Below, in pieces: positions 10,147-10,371 of a stretch of DNA of 10,371 nucleotides. The notes below the pieces were generated by a model. The model was not told where the DNA came from. It saw nothing but the letters and a program-made list of their open reading frames with translations, and did not search any database. Location: the NCBI GenBank assembly GCA_050744165.1, contig JBOGGN010000396.1, positions 1-10,371 of the forward strand. The letters run 5' to 3'. A program made the position numbers and the translations under genes. Each line of letters opens with the position of its first letter. Within the stretch, counting starts at the first letter, position 1. Source of the stretch: JBOGGN01 sp050744165 (lineage in GTDB: Bacteria; Actinomycetota; Acidimicrobiia; Acidimicrobiales; Palsa-688).

Positions 10147-10176
10147 TTGACGGTATTAGCCGGGAGCACCTAGCGT
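10147..10176 (+). promoter_or_regulatory. Promoter of the Tat lipoprotein gene
   Basis: TTGACG (-35, 10147-10152) and TAGCGT (-10, 10171-10176) are 18 bp apart, a good match to a primary sigma-factor promoter and the best in the window. Transcription should start near 10183. The -10 and the next bases (TAGCGTCACGGCAT) match the msrB start block at 13 of 14 positions. Confidence 0.7.
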
Positions 10177-10203
10177 CACGGCATCGAACACTCCCATTCC
10201 TGC

Positions 10204-10371
10204 GTGCCGCTGCACCAGTTCGATCGCAGGGATTTCCTGGCGGCCGCGGCTGTCGGTGTCGTGGTCGCCCTCGGTGGGTGCGCCTCCCGTCCGACCTCGG
10301 AGCCGTTGCCGCCGTCGCCGCCGGCGTCGACGCCCACCAAGGCCGATCCCCCGGTGCAGACCTCTCTGGAC
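10204..10371 (+). CDS. Tat-exported lipoprotein, N-terminal part only
   Basis: The open frame reaches the right edge; 56 residues are visible from GTG 10204. The N-terminus is a twin-arginine lipoprotein signal: DRRDFL (R8, R9), a hydrophobic stretch AAAAVGVVVAL and the lipobox LGGC with C26 as the lipidated residue. A Pro/Ser/Thr-rich tether follows (PLPPSPPASTPT), typical of proteins anchored to the outer face of the membrane. The functional domain lies beyond the window, so no function is proposed; Tat export suggests folding or cofactor loading in the cytoplasm. An in-frame TAG at 10171 limits the start. GTG 10204 gives a normal signal peptide but has no Shine-Dalgarno. The predicted transcript starts at an ATC (10183) in the same frame, an unlikely but possible alternative start. 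Confidence 0.8.
   Translation, partial: MPLHQFDRRDFLAAAAVGVVVALGGCASRPTSEPLPPSPPASTPTKADPPVQTSLD

Overview
The window is high-GC DNA, dense with genes and with strong G/C third-position bias. It most likely comes from the chromosome of a high-GC actinobacterium. The gene content fits this: a HelZ-like SNF2 helicase, an MMPL exporter, and a UvrD-type helicase with an HRDC domain. Several genes lack a Shine-Dalgarno sequence but have a -10-like hexamer placed for leaderless transcription, which is common in Actinobacteria. Assignment to a class such as Acidimicrobiia would be a guess.

Layout. (1) Positions 1-3201, minus strand: a large SNF2-family helicase whose C-terminal end runs off the left edge; 1067 residues are visible. 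(2) 3202-3424: a gap with a hairpin just past the exporter stop codon and a weak candidate promoter for the helicase. (3) 3425-5629, minus: a complete 734-residue MMPL/RND-type membrane exporter. (4) 5630-5822: a divergent promoter region with a perfect 10+4+10 TetR-type palindrome abutting the exporter's candidate -10 box, and a set of imperfect ~20-22 bp direct repeats ahead of msrB. (5) 5823-6236, plus: msrB, a zinc-type methionine-R-sulfoxide reductase lacking the usual resolving cysteine. (6) 6314-9160, plus: a 948-residue UvrD/Rep-family helicase with an unassigned N-terminal region of about 190 residues and a C-terminal HRDC domain. (7) 9157-10098, plus: an alpha/beta hydrolase with a Gly-Asp repeat at its N-terminus, coupled to the helicase by an ATGA overlap. 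(8) 10147-10176: the best promoter in the window (TTGACG-18-TAGCGT), followed by the start of a Tat-exported lipoprotein that runs off the right edge.

How the genes work together. The exporter looks like a TetR-repressed efflux or lipid-export gene whose regulator is not encoded nearby. The UvrD-HRDC helicase and the hydrolase form a two-gene operon. msrB appears to be a stand-alone repair gene read from its own leaderless promoter. The two helicases are in separate, oppositely oriented units, and nothing links them into one system.

I did not find a clear new multi-gene system. The points most worth a second look are the orphan operator, the recurring TAGCNT start-site element (including a near copy of the msrB start block that carries ATC where ATG should be), the unassigned N-terminal regions of both helicases, and the in-frame GACGGC microsatellite.
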